DNA of 64,000 nucleotides from Winogradskyella helgolandensis (GTDB taxonomy: Bacteria; Bacteroidota; Bacteroidia; Flavobacteriales; Flavobacteriaceae): assembly GCF_013404085.1 (NCBI RefSeq), contig NZ_JABFHO010000001.1:2863001-2927000 (forward strand), read 5' to 3'. Shown piece by piece: positions 53,722 to 63,107 of this stretch (position 1 is the first letter of the stretch; the number at the start of each line of letters is the position of its first letter). The position numbers and the translations under genes were made by a program. The notes below the pieces were generated by a model. That model made no database searches, was not told the origin of the DNA, and was given only the letters and a program-made list of their open reading frames with translations.

Positions 53722-54750
53722 TTGAAATTTACAGCAGAAAAAATCGCAGATATTTTAGAAGGAATAGTTGTTGGCGACCCCAATATTGAAGTGTTTAAAC
53801 TTTCTAAAATAGAAGAAGGCACTCAAGGTTCGTTAACATTTCTATCTAATCTAAAGTATACACACTATATATATACTACAGAAGCGTCTATAACTATTGT
53901 AAATTCTAGTTTTGAGCCAGAGAAACCGATTTCCACAACACTTATAAAAGTTGAGGATGCTTATGAAGGATTCTCAAAGTTGATGGAATATTACGATAGG
54001 ATTAAATCTCTTAAATCAGGAATAGAACAACCGTGTTTTATTGCAGAAACAGTAAAGGTTCCAGACTCTGTATATATAGGTGCATTTGCATACATTGGTA
54101 ATAATGTTACAATTGGAGAAAATGTTAAAATTCATCCAAATGCATATGTAGGGGATAATGTTATCATTGGAGATGATACTACAATTTATCCAGGTGCTAA
54201 AGTGTATTCGGATTGTGTTATAGGAAAAAAGTGCGTTATAAATTCTGGAGTTATAGTGGGAGCTGACGGTTTTGGTTTTGCGCCTAATAAAAATGGAAGT
54301 TATTCTAAAATTCCTCAAATAGGAAATGTGATTTTAGAAGACGAAGTAGATATAGGAGCAGGTACAACTATAGATCGCGCTACAATGGGGTCAACAATTT
54401 TAAGATTTGGTGTAAAACTAGATAATCAAATTCAGATTGCTCACAATGTAGAAATTGGTAAAAATACGGTGATTGCAGCACAGTCTGGTGTTGCTGGTTC
54501 TACTAAAATAGGAGAACATTGCCAAATAGGTGGCCAAGTAGGTATTGCTGGTCATTTAGTTATAGGGAATAATGTGAAAGTCCAGGCACAATCTGGAATA
54601 GGAAGAAATGTAAAAGATAATGAAGTCTTACAAGGTTCTCCTTCTTTTGGGTATAGTGATTGGAATAAATCGTATGTTTATTTTAAAAACTTACCTAAGC
54701 TTGCAAAAACAATTAATGAATTAGAAAAAAAAGTAGATGGCAATAATTAA
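53722..54750 (+). CDS. lpxD: UDP-3-O-acylglucosamine N-acyltransferase (LpxD), first copy
   Basis: The enzyme adds the second 3-hydroxyacyl chain in lipid A synthesis. The N-terminal uridine-binding domain covers about residues 1-100 ([20 protein letters not shown]). The hexapeptide beta-helix follows, with [27 protein letters not shown] and the catalytic His region [11 protein letters not shown]. The 342-344 residues fit. There is no ATG: TTG at 53722 gives the usual LpxD start MKFTAE, and TTG at 53716 is two codons longer. It overlaps lpxC-fabZ by 14 bases. Confidence 0.94.
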   Translation: MKFTAEKIADILEGIVVGDPNIEVFKLSKIEEGTQGSLTFLSNLKYTHYIYTTEASITIVNSSFEPEKPISTTLIKVEDAYEGFSKLMEYYDRIKSLKSGIEQPCFIAETVKVPDSVYIGAFAYIGNNVTIGENVKIHPNAYVGDNVIIGDDTTIYPGAKVYSDCVIGKKCVINSGVIVGADGFGFAPNKNGSYSKIPQIGNVILEDEVDIGAGTTIDRATMGSTILRFGVKLDNQIQIAHNVEIGKNTVIAAQSGVAGSTKIGEHCQIGGQVGIAGHLVIGNNVKVQAQSGIGRNVKDNEVLQGSPSFGYSDWNKSYVYFKNLPKLAKTINELEKKVDGNN

Positions 54751-56143
54751 AACGGAAACGAAACAAAAAACCATTGAAAAAGAAGTTACCCTTACAGGTG
54801 TAGGACTTCATACTGGTGCAAATGTAAAATTGGTGTTTAAACCTGCTGCGGAAAATACAGGATTTGTATTTCAACGTACAGATTTAGAAGGTTCACCAAA
54901 AATTGAAGCAGATGCTAATTACGTTACAAGTACACAACGTGGTACTTGTATGGAGAAGAATGGAGTAACCATTCAAACTTGCGAACATGTATTGGCAGCT
55001 TTAGTCGGTTTAGATATAGATAATGCGTTAATAGAATTAGATTCTTCAGAACCCCCTATTATGGATGGGTCGTCTAAATTCTTTGTAGAAGCAATAGAAA
55101 AAGCAGGTATTATAGAGCAGGACGCGTTTCGTGAGGAATATGAGATTACGCAAGTGGTTTCATATACAGATGAAGAAACTGGAAGCGAAATAATTTTAAT
55201 GCCATCAAGCACCTACCAAATTACAACAATGGTAGATTTTGGGACCAAAGTTTTAGGGACTCAAAATGCAACTCTTAATAAGGTATCGGATTTTAAAACT
55301 GAAATTGCAGATGCCAGAACCTTTAGTTTTTTGCATGAGATTGAAATGCTTTTAGAGCATGGCTTAATAAAAGGAGGTGATTTAAACAATGCTATAGTTT
55401 ATGTAGATAAGGAATTATCTAGTGAAACTATGGAAAAATTAAGAATCGCTTTCAATAAAGACAATATTGCAGTTAAACCAAATGGTATTTTAGATAACCT
55501 AACTTTGCATCATCCAAATGAAGCAGCACGTCATAAACTATTAGATGTGTTGGGTGATTTAGCATTAATAGGAACACGTATTAGAGGTAAGGTTATCGCT
55601 AATAAGCCAGGGCATTTTGTAAACACACAGTTTGCTAAAAAAATGTCTAAATTAATAAAGAATGAAAGACGTAACAATGTTCCCCAAGTCGATTTGAATT
55701 CTGTTCCTTTAATGGATGTGAATCAAATTATGGATATGTTGCCACACAGACAACCGTTCTTGTTAATAGATAGAGTTTATGAGTTAACCGATAACCATGT
55801 TATTGGAATGAAGAATGTGACTATGAACGAAGAGTTCTTTAGAGGTCATTTTCCAGGAGCACCAGTAATGCCAGGAGTATTAATTGTTGAAGCTATGGCA
55901 CAAACAGGTGGAATTTTAGTATTAAGTACGGTTCCAGATCCAGAAAATTATTTAACTTTTTTCATGAAAATGGATAAAGTAAAATTCAAACAAAAAGTAG
56001 TACCTGGAGACACATTAATTTTCAAATGCTCATTAATTACACCAATACGAAGAGGAATTTGTCATATGCAAGGTTATGCTTATGCCAACGGTAAGTTATG
56101 TGCAGAAGCTGAATTAATGGCGCAAATATCAAAAGTGAAATAA
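54737..56143 (+). CDS. lpxC-fabZ: Bifunctional LpxC deacetylase / FabZ dehydratase
   Basis: Residues 1-310 are LpxC, the zinc UDP-3-O-acyl-GlcNAc deacetylase: [32 protein letters not shown] (zinc His), [10 protein letters not shown] and [20 protein letters not shown]. Residues 320-468 are FabZ, the 3-hydroxyacyl-ACP dehydratase: [14 protein letters not shown], catalytic His in [16 protein letters not shown] and [10 protein letters not shown]. The fusion is a known feature of Bacteroidota and links lipid A commitment with fatty acid elongation. It lies between lpxD and lpxA. Confidence 0.97.
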   Translation: MAIIKTETKQKTIEKEVTLTGVGLHTGANVKLVFKPAAENTGFVFQRTDLEGSPKIEADANYVTSTQRGTCMEKNGVTIQTCEHVLAALVGLDIDNALIELDSSEPPIMDGSSKFFVEAIEKAGIIEQDAFREEYEITQVVSYTDEETGSEIILMPSSTYQITTMVDFGTKVLGTQNATLNKVSDFKTEIADARTFSFLHEIEMLLEHGLIKGGDLNNAIVYVDKELSSETMEKLRIAFNKDNIAVKPNGILDNLTLHHPNEAARHKLLDVLGDLALIGTRIRGKVIANKPGHFVNTQFAKKMSKLIKNERRNNVPQVDLNSVPLMDVNQIMDMLPHRQPFLLIDRVYELTDNHVIGMKNVTMNEEFFRGHFPGAPVMPGVLIVEAMAQTGGILVLSTVPDPENYLTFFMKMDKVKFKQKVVPGDTLIFKCSLITPIRRGICHMQGYAYANGKLCAEAELMAQISKVK

Positions 56144-56195
56144 AAACACGTTGAATTAAAGTTAAGCTGTGGGTTATTTAGTCGTTAAGTCGACC

Positions 56196-56225
56196 AACTC
56201 AACAACAAATAACTCAACAACAAAA
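56196..56225 (+). repeat. Tandem 15-base repeat before lpxA
   Basis: AACTCAACAACAAAT (56196-56210) is followed directly by AACTCAACAACAAAA (56211-56225), 14 of 15 bases identical. It lies in the 93-base gap before lpxA, ending 12 bases before the ATG. Confidence 0.8.
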
Positions 56226-56236
56226 CATATATCAAA

Positions 56237-57022
56237 ATGAACCAACCGTTAGCATACGTGCATCCTGGTGCGAAAATCGCCAAAAATGTCGTTATAGAGC
56301 CTTTTACAACGATACATAATAATGTAAAAATTGGTGAAGGGACTTGGATTGGAAGTAATGTAACCATTATGGAAGGTGCTCGAATAGGTAAAAATTGTAG
56401 TATTTTCCCAGGCGCTGTTATTTCAGCAGTTCCACAAGATTTGAAATACAATGATGAAGACACAACCGTAGAGATTGGTGACAATGTTACTATTAGAGAG
56501 TGTGTTACTATTAATCGTGGTACGAGCGATAAAATGAAAACCGTAATTGGTAACAATTGTCTAATTATGGCGTATTGTCATATTGCTCACGATTGTATTG
56601 TGGGTAACAACTGTATTTTCTCAAACAATAGTACACTAGCCGGACATATCACTGTGGGTGATTATGTAATTTTAGCAGGTATGACAGCTGTTCATCAATT
56701 TTGTTCAATAGGAAATCATGCTTTTGTAACTGGTGGTTCTCTAGTGCGTAAAGATGTACCTCCTTTTGTAAAAGCTGGTAGAGAGCCTTTATCTTATGTT
56801 GGAATTAATTCTGTTGGATTAAGACGTAGAGGTTATGCTTCAGAAAAAATAAGAGAGATTCAGAATATTTACAGAATGCTCTATCAAAAAAATTATAATA
56901 ATACACAGGCTTCAGATTTAATTGAAGCAGAAATGGAAGCCACTCCAGAACGCGATGAGATTTTGCAGTTTATAAAGAATTCGCATCGAGGAATTATGAA
57001 AGGGTATTTCAAATCGAATTAG
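56237..57022 (+). CDS. lpxA: Acyl-ACP:UDP-GlcNAc O-acyltransferase (LpxA)
   Basis: LpxA performs the first step of lipid A synthesis. The 261-residue protein is a left-handed beta-helix (AYVHPGAKIAKNVVIEPF, GSNVTIMEGARIGKN). It has the catalytic His in NNCLIMAYCHIAHDCIVGN, then AVHQFCSIGNHAFVTGGSLV and a helical C-terminal part (REIQNIYRMLYQKN). Length and motifs fit well. Confidence 0.96.
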   Translation: MNQPLAYVHPGAKIAKNVVIEPFTTIHNNVKIGEGTWIGSNVTIMEGARIGKNCSIFPGAVISAVPQDLKYNDEDTTVEIGDNVTIRECVTINRGTSDKMKTVIGNNCLIMAYCHIAHDCIVGNNCIFSNNSTLAGHITVGDYVILAGMTAVHQFCSIGNHAFVTGGSLVRKDVPPFVKAGREPLSYVGINSVGLRRRGYASEKIREIQNIYRMLYQKNYNNTQASDLIEAEMEATPERDEILQFIKNSHRGIMKGYFKSN

Positions 57023-57099
57023 GTTTTAGAAAAAAAAATAGATCAAAAAAATAAGTTTAGATAAACTTAAGGTTTTGAGTAATCAGAACTGAGTGATGT

Positions 57100-57121
57100 C
57101 CCCTTAAAGGGACTTTAGGGG
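57100..57121. repeat. Small palindromic element between lpxA and efp
   Basis: CCCCTTAAAG (57100-57109) pairs with CTTTAGGGG (57113-57121) with one bulged T. It is GC-rich compared with its surroundings and resembles dispersed palindromic units. A second stem, AAGTTTA/TAAACTT, lies shortly before it, near 57054-57069. Confidence 0.55.
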
Positions 57122-57190
57122 TGTTATTATTAAGTAATCAACATCTAATTTATAAACAATTAAAAGATACCCACTGTTGTGGGCAATATT

Positions 57191-57757
57191 ATGGCAAGTA
57201 CATCAGATATTAGAAACGGATTATGCATAAGATACAACAACGATATCTATAAGATAGTAGAGTTTCTTCATGTAAAACCAGGAAAAGGACCAGCTTTTGT
57301 AAGAACAAAAATGAAAAGTGTTACTAATGGTAAAGTGTTAGATAATACGTTTTCGGCAGGACATAAAATTGAAGATGTTCGTGTTGAAACTCATAAATTT
57401 CAATATTTATATAATGATGGAGAATTTTATCATTTTATGAATGAAGCAGATTACACTCAAATTAGATTATTAGAATCTGCAATTGATAGAACGGATTTAA
57501 TGAAAGAAGGAGAAGTGGTTACCATTCAAATTAATACTGAAGATAATATGCCACTTTCTGTAGATTTACCAGCTTCTGTAATATTAGAGGTTACTGCTAC
57601 AGAACCAGGAGTCAAAGGAAATACTGCAACAAACGCTACTAAACCGGCAACAGTTGAATCTGGTGCAGAAGTTAATGTCCCATTATTTATCAACGAAGGT
57701 GATAAGATTAAAGTTGAGACAGACAAAGGAACTTATAAAGAACGTATTAAAGAATAA
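57191..57757 (+). CDS. efp: Translation elongation factor P
   Basis: EF-P relieves ribosome stalling at polyproline. The 188-residue protein has the KOW-like N-terminal domain with HVKPGKGPAFVRTKMKS, Lys32 being at the position modified in other bacteria. Two OB-type domains follow (MNEADYTQIRL, VEVTATEPGVKGNTATNATK, VPLFINEGDKIKVETDKG). I chose the ATG at 57191; a GTG at 57179 adds four residues. The placement between lpxA and a second lpxD is a common flavobacterial order, to my knowledge. Confidence 0.96.
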   Translation: MASTSDIRNGLCIRYNNDIYKIVEFLHVKPGKGPAFVRTKMKSVTNGKVLDNTFSAGHKIEDVRVETHKFQYLYNDGEFYHFMNEADYTQIRLLESAIDRTDLMKEGEVVTIQINTEDNMPLSVDLPASVILEVTATEPGVKGNTATNATKPATVESGAEVNVPLFINEGDKIKVETDKGTYKERIKE

Positions 57758-57765
57758 ATGAGTTA

Positions 57766-57846
57766 GCAGTACACAGTCCTCAGTTTGCTGTAAATTACTA
57801 AAAACGGCATACTGATGACTGCATACTGCATACTGAATACAGACAG
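57766..57846. repeat. Degenerate heptamer repeats between efp and the second lpxD
   Basis: GCATACTG occurs at 57807-57814, 57821-57828 and 57828-57835, within a longer run of CAGT/ACTG-type words spaced by about seven bases. The run fills the whole 89-base gap between the genes. Confidence 0.65.
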
Positions 57847-58782
57847 ATGAAATTCCCGAAGTCACATACTTTAAAACAAATTGCAACCTTAATTGATTGT
57901 GAATATAGAGGTTCAGAAGATTTTGAAATCTTAGGCATTAATGAAATTCATGTTGTAGAACCCGGTGATATTGTTTTTGTAGATCATCCTAAATATTACG
58001 ATAAGGCTTTAGAGTCAGCAGCAACTATCGTTTTAATTAATAAAGATGTTGCCTGCCCTGAAGGAAAAGCCCTTTTAATTTCTGATGATCCATTTCGGGA
58101 TTTTAATAAAATCACATCCCATTTTAAACCGTTTAAAGCTTCAAACAGTGCTATTGCTAGTGATGCCGTTATTGGCGAAGGTACTATAATTCAACCCAAT
58201 TGTTTTATAGGAAATAATGTTACTATTGGTAAAAATTGTGTTATTCATTCGAATGTGAGTATTTATGATGATGCTATTATAGGTGATAATGTTACTATTC
58301 ATGCAGGAACAGTTTTAGGAGCAAGTGCGTTTTATTATAAAAATAGACCGGAAGGTTACGATCAGTTAAAATCTGGTGGTCGTGTTATTATAAAAGATAA
58401 TGTAGATATAGGAGCGCTTTGTACTATTGATAGAGGGGTTACCGGAGATACAACTATTGGTGAGGGTTCTAAATTAGATAATCAAATCCAAATAGGTCAT
58501 GATACCCTAATAGGTAAAAAGTGTTTAATTGCATCACAAACAGGAATTGCAGGTTGTGTAGTGGTTGAGGATAATGTTACTATTTGGGGGCAAGTTGGTA
58601 TTAAAAGTGGCATTAAAATATCAGAAGGAACAATCATCTATGCACAAGCTGGATTGAATAATTCTACGGAAGAAGGCAAAACATATTTTGGTACTCCTGC
58701 TCAAGAAGCTAGAGTTTCATTTAAAGACCTTGCTTATGTGAAAAAAATTCCTGAAATACTTCAAAAATTAAAGAATTTATAA
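57847..58782 (+). CDS. Second LpxD-like N-acyltransferase
   Basis: The 311-residue protein has the LpxD plan. A short N-terminal domain ([38 protein letters not shown]) leads into hexapeptide repeats with [20 protein letters not shown] and the His region [11 protein letters not shown]. It is about 30 residues shorter than the first copy and differs around the active-site His (GHD for AHN). It may act on a different UDP-sugar or acyl donor. Its stop overlaps the next start by one base. Confidence 0.88.
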   Translation: MKFPKSHTLKQIATLIDCEYRGSEDFEILGINEIHVVEPGDIVFVDHPKYYDKALESAATIVLINKDVACPEGKALLISDDPFRDFNKITSHFKPFKASNSAIASDAVIGEGTIIQPNCFIGNNVTIGKNCVIHSNVSIYDDAIIGDNVTIHAGTVLGASAFYYKNRPEGYDQLKSGGRVIIKDNVDIGALCTIDRGVTGDTTIGEGSKLDNQIQIGHDTLIGKKCLIASQTGIAGCVVVEDNVTIWGQVGIKSGIKISEGTIIYAQAGLNNSTEEGKTYFGTPAQEARVSFKDLAYVKKIPEILQKLKNL

Positions 58783-59123
58783 TGTCAGCTATAGATGTTG
58801 TGAAGGCCTTTTACGAATCAAATTTAGTTAATGATGCTAATATGGTTCCTAAATATTTCCATAAAGATAGTGACTTACATTGGGCAAGTAGCCAAGGGTT
58901 TACGCTTCTAAATTATAAAGATATCGAAGCGTTTTTTGAAGGCACAAGACATACCGTTTTTGGTACTACTATTGAACATCCATATTCAGAACCCATTCTA
59001 GCTCATTATTCAACCCTTTGGGAAGTAAGAGATGGAAAATTATATTGTGGTTTTGAAATCAGTCAACAAGCCGATGAAAACGATAAAAAAACCATGAAAT
59101 CATACGAAGAAATAAATATATAA
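58782..59123 (+). CDS. NTF2-like (SnoaL-type) small protein
   Basis: The 113-residue protein begins with IDVVKAFYESNLVNDANMV and contains YFHKDSDLHWASSQGF and TTLWEVRDGKLYCGFEIS-like strands, the usual NTF2-like cone. No catalytic set is evident. The one-base overlap with the second lpxD gene shows they are translated together. The function is unknown. Confidence 0.8.
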   Translation: MSAIDVVKAFYESNLVNDANMVPKYFHKDSDLHWASSQGFTLLNYKDIEAFFEGTRHTVFGTTIEHPYSEPILAHYSTLWEVRDGKLYCGFEISQQADENDKKTMKSYEEINI

Positions 59124-59151
59124 AAGAGGTCGCTTTTGCGTTAAAATCTCT

Positions 59152-59159
59152 TATTTTTG
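59152..59159 (+). promoter_or_regulatory. -7 box of sucD
   Basis: TATTTTTG is an exact TAnnTTTG match 39 bases before the ATG at 59199. A TTTTG at 59134-59138 is rather close to serve as -33. Confidence 0.55.
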
Positions 59160-59198
59160 CATAACGAAATACATAAAACTTAAAATCAACAATATCAA

Positions 59199-60071
59199 AT
59201 GAGCGTTTTAGTTAATAAGAATTCTAAGATAATAGTTCAAGGTTTTACAGGTAGTGAAGGTACTTTTCACGCTGAACAAATGATTGAATATGGTACAAAT
59301 GTCGTTGGAGGTGTAACTCCAGGAAAAGGAGGTCAAACACATTTAGACAAACCAGTTTTTAATACAGTTTCAGAAGCTGTTGAAAAAGTAGGTGCTGATA
59401 CCACAATTATTTTTGTACCACCAGCTTTCGCTGCAGATGCCATTATGGAAGCTGCTGATGCTGGCATTAAAGTAATCATCACAATTACGGAAGGAATTCC
59501 TGTTGCAGATATGATTAAAGCGTCAAACTATATCAAAGATAAAGCGTGTCGTTTAATTGGTCCTAACTGTCCTGGTGTAATTACGCCTGGTGAAGCTAAA
59601 GTTGGTATTATGCCAGGTTTTGTATTCAAAAAAGGTAATGTTGGTATTGTTTCTAAATCTGGAACTTTAACATACGAAGCTGCTGACCAAGTTGTAAAAC
59701 AAGGTTTAGGTATTACTACAGCAATTGGTATTGGTGGAGATCCAATTATTGGAACAACAACTAAAGAAGCTGTTGAATTATTAATCAATGACCCAGAAAC
59801 AGAAGCTGTGGTTATGATTGGGGAAATAGGAGGTCAATTAGAAGCTGATGCTGCACATTGGTACAAGGCAAGTGGAAGTAAAAAACCTGTAATTGGTTTT
59901 ATTGCTGGTGAAACGGCTCCTGCTGGTCGTACAATGGGACATGCTGGTGCTATTGTAGGTGGAAGCGATGATACTGCACAAGCTAAAAAAGCAATAATGA
60001 GAGAATGTGGAATTCACGTTGTGGATTCTCCTGCTGAGATAGGAAAGAAAGTAGCTGAAGTTTTAGGCTAA
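59199..60071 (+). CDS. sucD: Succinyl-CoA ligase, alpha subunit
   Basis: SucD forms succinyl phosphate and CoA intermediates in the TCA cycle with SucC. The CoA-binding Rossmann part shows [18 protein letters not shown] and [32 protein letters not shown] follows, and the phospho-His is His248 in [12 protein letters not shown]. The 290 residues are typical. sucC is not in the window, so the subunits are encoded apart, as in many Bacteroidota. Confidence 0.97.
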   Translation: MSVLVNKNSKIIVQGFTGSEGTFHAEQMIEYGTNVVGGVTPGKGGQTHLDKPVFNTVSEAVEKVGADTTIIFVPPAFAADAIMEAADAGIKVIITITEGIPVADMIKASNYIKDKACRLIGPNCPGVITPGEAKVGIMPGFVFKKGNVGIVSKSGTLTYEAADQVVKQGLGITTAIGIGGDPIIGTTTKEAVELLINDPETEAVVMIGEIGGQLEADAAHWYKASGSKKPVIGFIAGETAPAGRTMGHAGAIVGGSDDTAQAKKAIMRECGIHVVDSPAEIGKKVAEVLG

Positions 60072-60125
60072 TCAACAACCTATTTAATAAATATAGATGC
60101 TGAATCTTATTCGGCATAAACTGTT

Positions 60126-60158
60126 AAAAACCTTACAAAATCTTGTGAGGTTTTTTTA
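60126..60158 (+). terminator. Intrinsic terminator of sucD
   Basis: AAAACCTTACAA pairs with TTGTGAGGTTTT (one G-T pair) around an AATC loop and is followed by a T run to about 60158. It lies about 55 bases after the stop codon. Confidence 0.88.
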
Positions 60159-60179
60159 TTTCGTGCAAATTGTAATTGT

Positions 60180-60187
60180 TATCTTTG
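60180..60187 (+). promoter_or_regulatory. -7 box of fabG
   Basis: TATCTTTG is an exact TAnnTTTG match about 80 bases before the ATG at 60268, just after the sucD terminator. Confidence 0.5.
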
Positions 60188-60267
60188 AATTGAGGTCTTA
60201 AGATTCAGAATTGCTTGAAACCTTATTTATATAATATAGAGTAACACTAACCAATCATAAATTTATC

Positions 60268-61014
60268 ATGAAACTTTTAGAAGGAAAAACAGCCATTATT
60301 ACAGGCGCAAGTAGAGGAATCGGAAAAGGAATAGCAGAAGTATTTGCAGACCATGGTGCAAATGTTGCGTTTACATATAGCTCTTCAGTTGAAGCAGCAA
60401 ACGAATTAGAAAAAGAATTAAATGCCAAAGGAATTAAAGCTAAAGGCTATCAAAGTAATGCTGCAAATTTTGACGAATCTCAAAAGTTAGCTGAAGATGT
60501 TTTAGCCGAATTTGGTGCTATTGATATCCTGGTAAATAATGCAGGTATTACAAAAGATAATCTCTTAATGCGAATGGGAGAAGCCGATTTTGACAAAGTC
60601 ATTGAGGTTAACCTTAAATCGGTTTTTAACATGACTAAAGCGGTACAACGAACCATGTTGAAACAACGTAAAGGATCTATAATTAACATGAGTTCTGTGG
60701 TTGGCGTAAAAGGTAACGCCGGACAAACAAATTATGCGGCTTCTAAAGCCGGAATCATTGGTTTCTCAAAGTCAGTAGCATTAGAGTTGGGATCGCGTAA
60801 CATTAGAAGCAACGTCATCGCTCCGGGATTTATTGAAACTGAAATGACAGCAAAATTAGACGAAGCAACCGTTAAAGGTTGGAGAGCTGGTATTCCACTT
60901 AAAAGAGGAGGTACACCAGAAGATATTGCTAATGCTTGTGTGTTTTTAGCAAGTGACTTAAGTGCCTATATTACAGGACAGACACTTAATGTTGATGGTG
61001 GAATGTTGACTTAA
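60268..61014 (+). CDS. fabG: 3-oxoacyl-ACP reductase
   Basis: This NADPH-dependent SDR reduces 3-ketoacyl-ACP in fatty acid elongation. The cofactor loop is TGASRGIGKGIAEVF, NNAGITKDNLLMRM follows, and the catalytic Ser/Tyr/Lys lie in INMSSVVGVKGNAGQTNYAA and SKAG. The C terminus DLSAYITGQTLNVDGGM is characteristic of FabG. The 248 residues fit. Confidence 0.96.
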   Translation: MKLLEGKTAIITGASRGIGKGIAEVFADHGANVAFTYSSSVEAANELEKELNAKGIKAKGYQSNAANFDESQKLAEDVLAEFGAIDILVNNAGITKDNLLMRMGEADFDKVIEVNLKSVFNMTKAVQRTMLKQRKGSIINMSSVVGVKGNAGQTNYAASKAGIIGFSKSVALELGSRNIRSNVIAPGFIETEMTAKLDEATVKGWRAGIPLKRGGTPEDIANACVFLASDLSAYITGQTLNVDGGMLT

Positions 61015-61020
61015 ACTTTT

Positions 61021-61040
61021 ATTTCTGCGAAGGCAGGAAT
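61021..61040. repeat. REP-like palindrome after fabG
   Basis: ATTTCTGC (61021-61028) pairs with GCAGGAAT (61033-61040) around GAAG, with one G-T pair. The sequence resembles a palindromic word seen in many bacterial genomes (TTCCTGC...GCAGGAA) and may be a copy of a dispersed element. Confidence 0.55.
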
Positions 61041-61063
61041 CTTATGCTATTTGTGAGATTTTA

Positions 61064-63097
61064 ATGGATAAACTAACAATTATATACATAACACTTGCTG
61101 CAATTACAGCGCTTTTATTAGCGCTGTTTCAGTATTTGTATAAGTCAAAATTAAAATCGAATCTTAAATATGTACTTACAGGATTAAGAACAATTTCAAT
61201 CTTTTGTATTTTACTATTACTCATTAATCCAAAGTTTGAATCTTTTACCTATTTCGATGAAAAACCAACATTAGTTGTTGCTGTTGATGATTCGGAATCT
61301 GTTTCTTATTTAAAACAAGATGAAAAGGCTAGGGAAGTGGTTGCTGCGTTACAGACTAATTCAGAATTAAAAGATCGTTTTGATATTCAGGCTTATAGTT
61401 TTGGAAAATCAGTTTCCACTCTAGATAGTTTAAATTTTAATGAGCGCCAATCAAATTTAGCATTGGCTCTAAAGCAATTTGGTGAGGTGTATGCCAATCA
61501 AACCGCTCCAATTATAGTTTTGAGTGATGGGAATCAAACCTATGGTTCAGATTATAGTTATATAGCCAAAGGAGTTAAGCAACCTATCTATCCTATAATT
61601 TTAGGGGATTCTACAGTACATTCCGATTTAAGTATCAAACAACTGAATGTAAATCGCTATGTGTATCTCAAGAATAAGTTTCCTGTTGAAATTATCGCGA
61701 ATTATAGAGGTAATGAACCCATAAATACAGAACTAAAAATATGGTCTGGTAATGTTGTCGTTTTTAGAAAAGTACTTCAGCTTGATGCGTTAAAATCTTC
61801 CGAAATTATTTCAACTGCTTTAATGGCGAATAGTGTTGGTGTTAAAACGTATCGTGTTGAGTTGGTCGCTTTAGAAAATGAAAAAAACAAAGTCAATAAC
61901 GTTAAGAATTTTGGAGTAGAAGTCATTGACCAGAAAACAAATATTGCTTTAGTTTATGATCGTTTGCACCCTGATTTAGGCGCCTTTAAAAAAGCAATTG
62001 AAAGTAACGAGCAACGTAGTGTTTCTATATTAAAGCCAAAAGATGTAATAAATAAAATTAATGATTTTCAATTAGTTATATTGTATCAGCCAAATAATAA
62101 CTTCAATTCTGTTTTAAAAGAAATCAAGGAACAAAAAATCAATACATTTATCATTTCAGGGGAAACCACAAGCTGGAATCTGCTTAATCAAACACGAGAC
62201 TATTTTAAACAAACCATTACCAATCAAACCGAAAATTTTCAACCAAGTTTAAACAGAAACTACGGAACCTTCATTGTCGAAAATTTAGATTTCAATAGTT
62301 TTCCGCCATTGAAATCTGAGTTTGGAGCACTTGATATTTTAGTTCCGCATGAAACGCTATTGTATAAAAGCGTTAACGGAATTACAACCGAAGACATATT
62401 GTTAGCAACCTTTGAAGCTGATGGCACAAAACACGCCATTTTAAATGGAGAAGACATTTGGAGGTGGAGAGCACAATCATTTATAAATACGAATAGTTTC
62501 AATAATTTTGATGAATTTATCAATAAATTAGTTCAGTATTTAAGTTCAAACAAGAAGCGAAAGCGGATCAATATCGATTACAAATCCTTCTATAATGGTA
62601 ATGATGACGTTATAATTTCAGCTCAGTATTTCAACAAAACTTTCGAGTTTGATAATTCGGCTTCATTAAGTATTGTTTTAAATAACAAGGATGACGAAAG
62701 TATAAGAGAAGTGCCACTTTTATTAAATAATGGTAATTACACAGTCGATTTAAGCGGCATCAATGCAGGCTTATATGATTTTACGATTAAGCATAATTCG
62801 GAATCCATATCTGCCTCTGGAAGCTTTCAAATTTTAGAATATAATGTAGAACAGCAATTTTTAAATGCGGATATCACTAAATTAAAATCAATTGCAGCTA
62901 ATAGCAATGGTAGTGCATATTTTCCGTCACAAACAACTGAATTAATAAACAGGTTATTAAGTGATAATCGCTATAAAACAATACAAAAAAGCACTAAAAA
63001 TATCGTACCTTTGATAGATTGGAAATATCTACTTGGTTTGATCGCGTTAAGCCTTTTTATTGAGTGGTTTATTAGAAAATATAACGGATTAATTTAA
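61064..63097 (+). CDS. Membrane protein with a VWA-like domain
   Basis: The 677-residue protein has two N-terminal membrane helices (about 6-24 and 38-58) and one at the C terminus (about 652-668). After the second helix comes a VWA-like fold: LVVAVDDSESVSYL carries a DxSxS metal-site motif and PIIVLSDGNQTYGSDY the next metal-site strand. The middle is a long periplasmic beta-rich region and a possible glutamine-amidotransferase-like fold (LVILYQPNNNFNSV). The plan resembles Bacteroidota BatA-like or VWA membrane proteins of unknown role. It lies 10 bases before the prohibitin-like gene. Confidence 0.82.
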   Translation: MDKLTIIYITLAAITALLLALFQYLYKSKLKSNLKYVLTGLRTISIFCILLLLINPKFESFTYFDEKPTLVVAVDDSESVSYLKQDEKAREVVAALQTNSELKDRFDIQAYSFGKSVSTLDSLNFNERQSNLALALKQFGEVYANQTAPIIVLSDGNQTYGSDYSYIAKGVKQPIYPIILGDSTVHSDLSIKQLNVNRYVYLKNKFPVEIIANYRGNEPINTELKIWSGNVVVFRKVLQLDALKSSEIISTALMANSVGVKTYRVELVALENEKNKVNNVKNFGVEVIDQKTNIALVYDRLHPDLGAFKKAIESNEQRSVSILKPKDVINKINDFQLVILYQPNNNFNSVLKEIKEQKINTFIISGETTSWNLLNQTRDYFKQTITNQTENFQPSLNRNYGTFIVENLDFNSFPPLKSEFGALDILVPHETLLYKSVNGITTEDILLATFEADGTKHAILNGEDIWRWRAQSFINTNSFNNFDEFINKLVQYLSSNKKRKRINIDYKSFYNGNDDVIISAQYFNKTFEFDNSASLSIVLNNKDDESIREVPLLLNNGNYTVDLSGINAGLYDFTIKHNSESISASGSFQILEYNVEQQFLNADITKLKSIAANSNGSAYFPSQTTELINRLLSDNRYKTIQKSTKNIVPLIDWKYLLGLIALSLFIEWFIRKYNGLI

Positions 63098-63107
63098 AAA
63101 GAATAAA

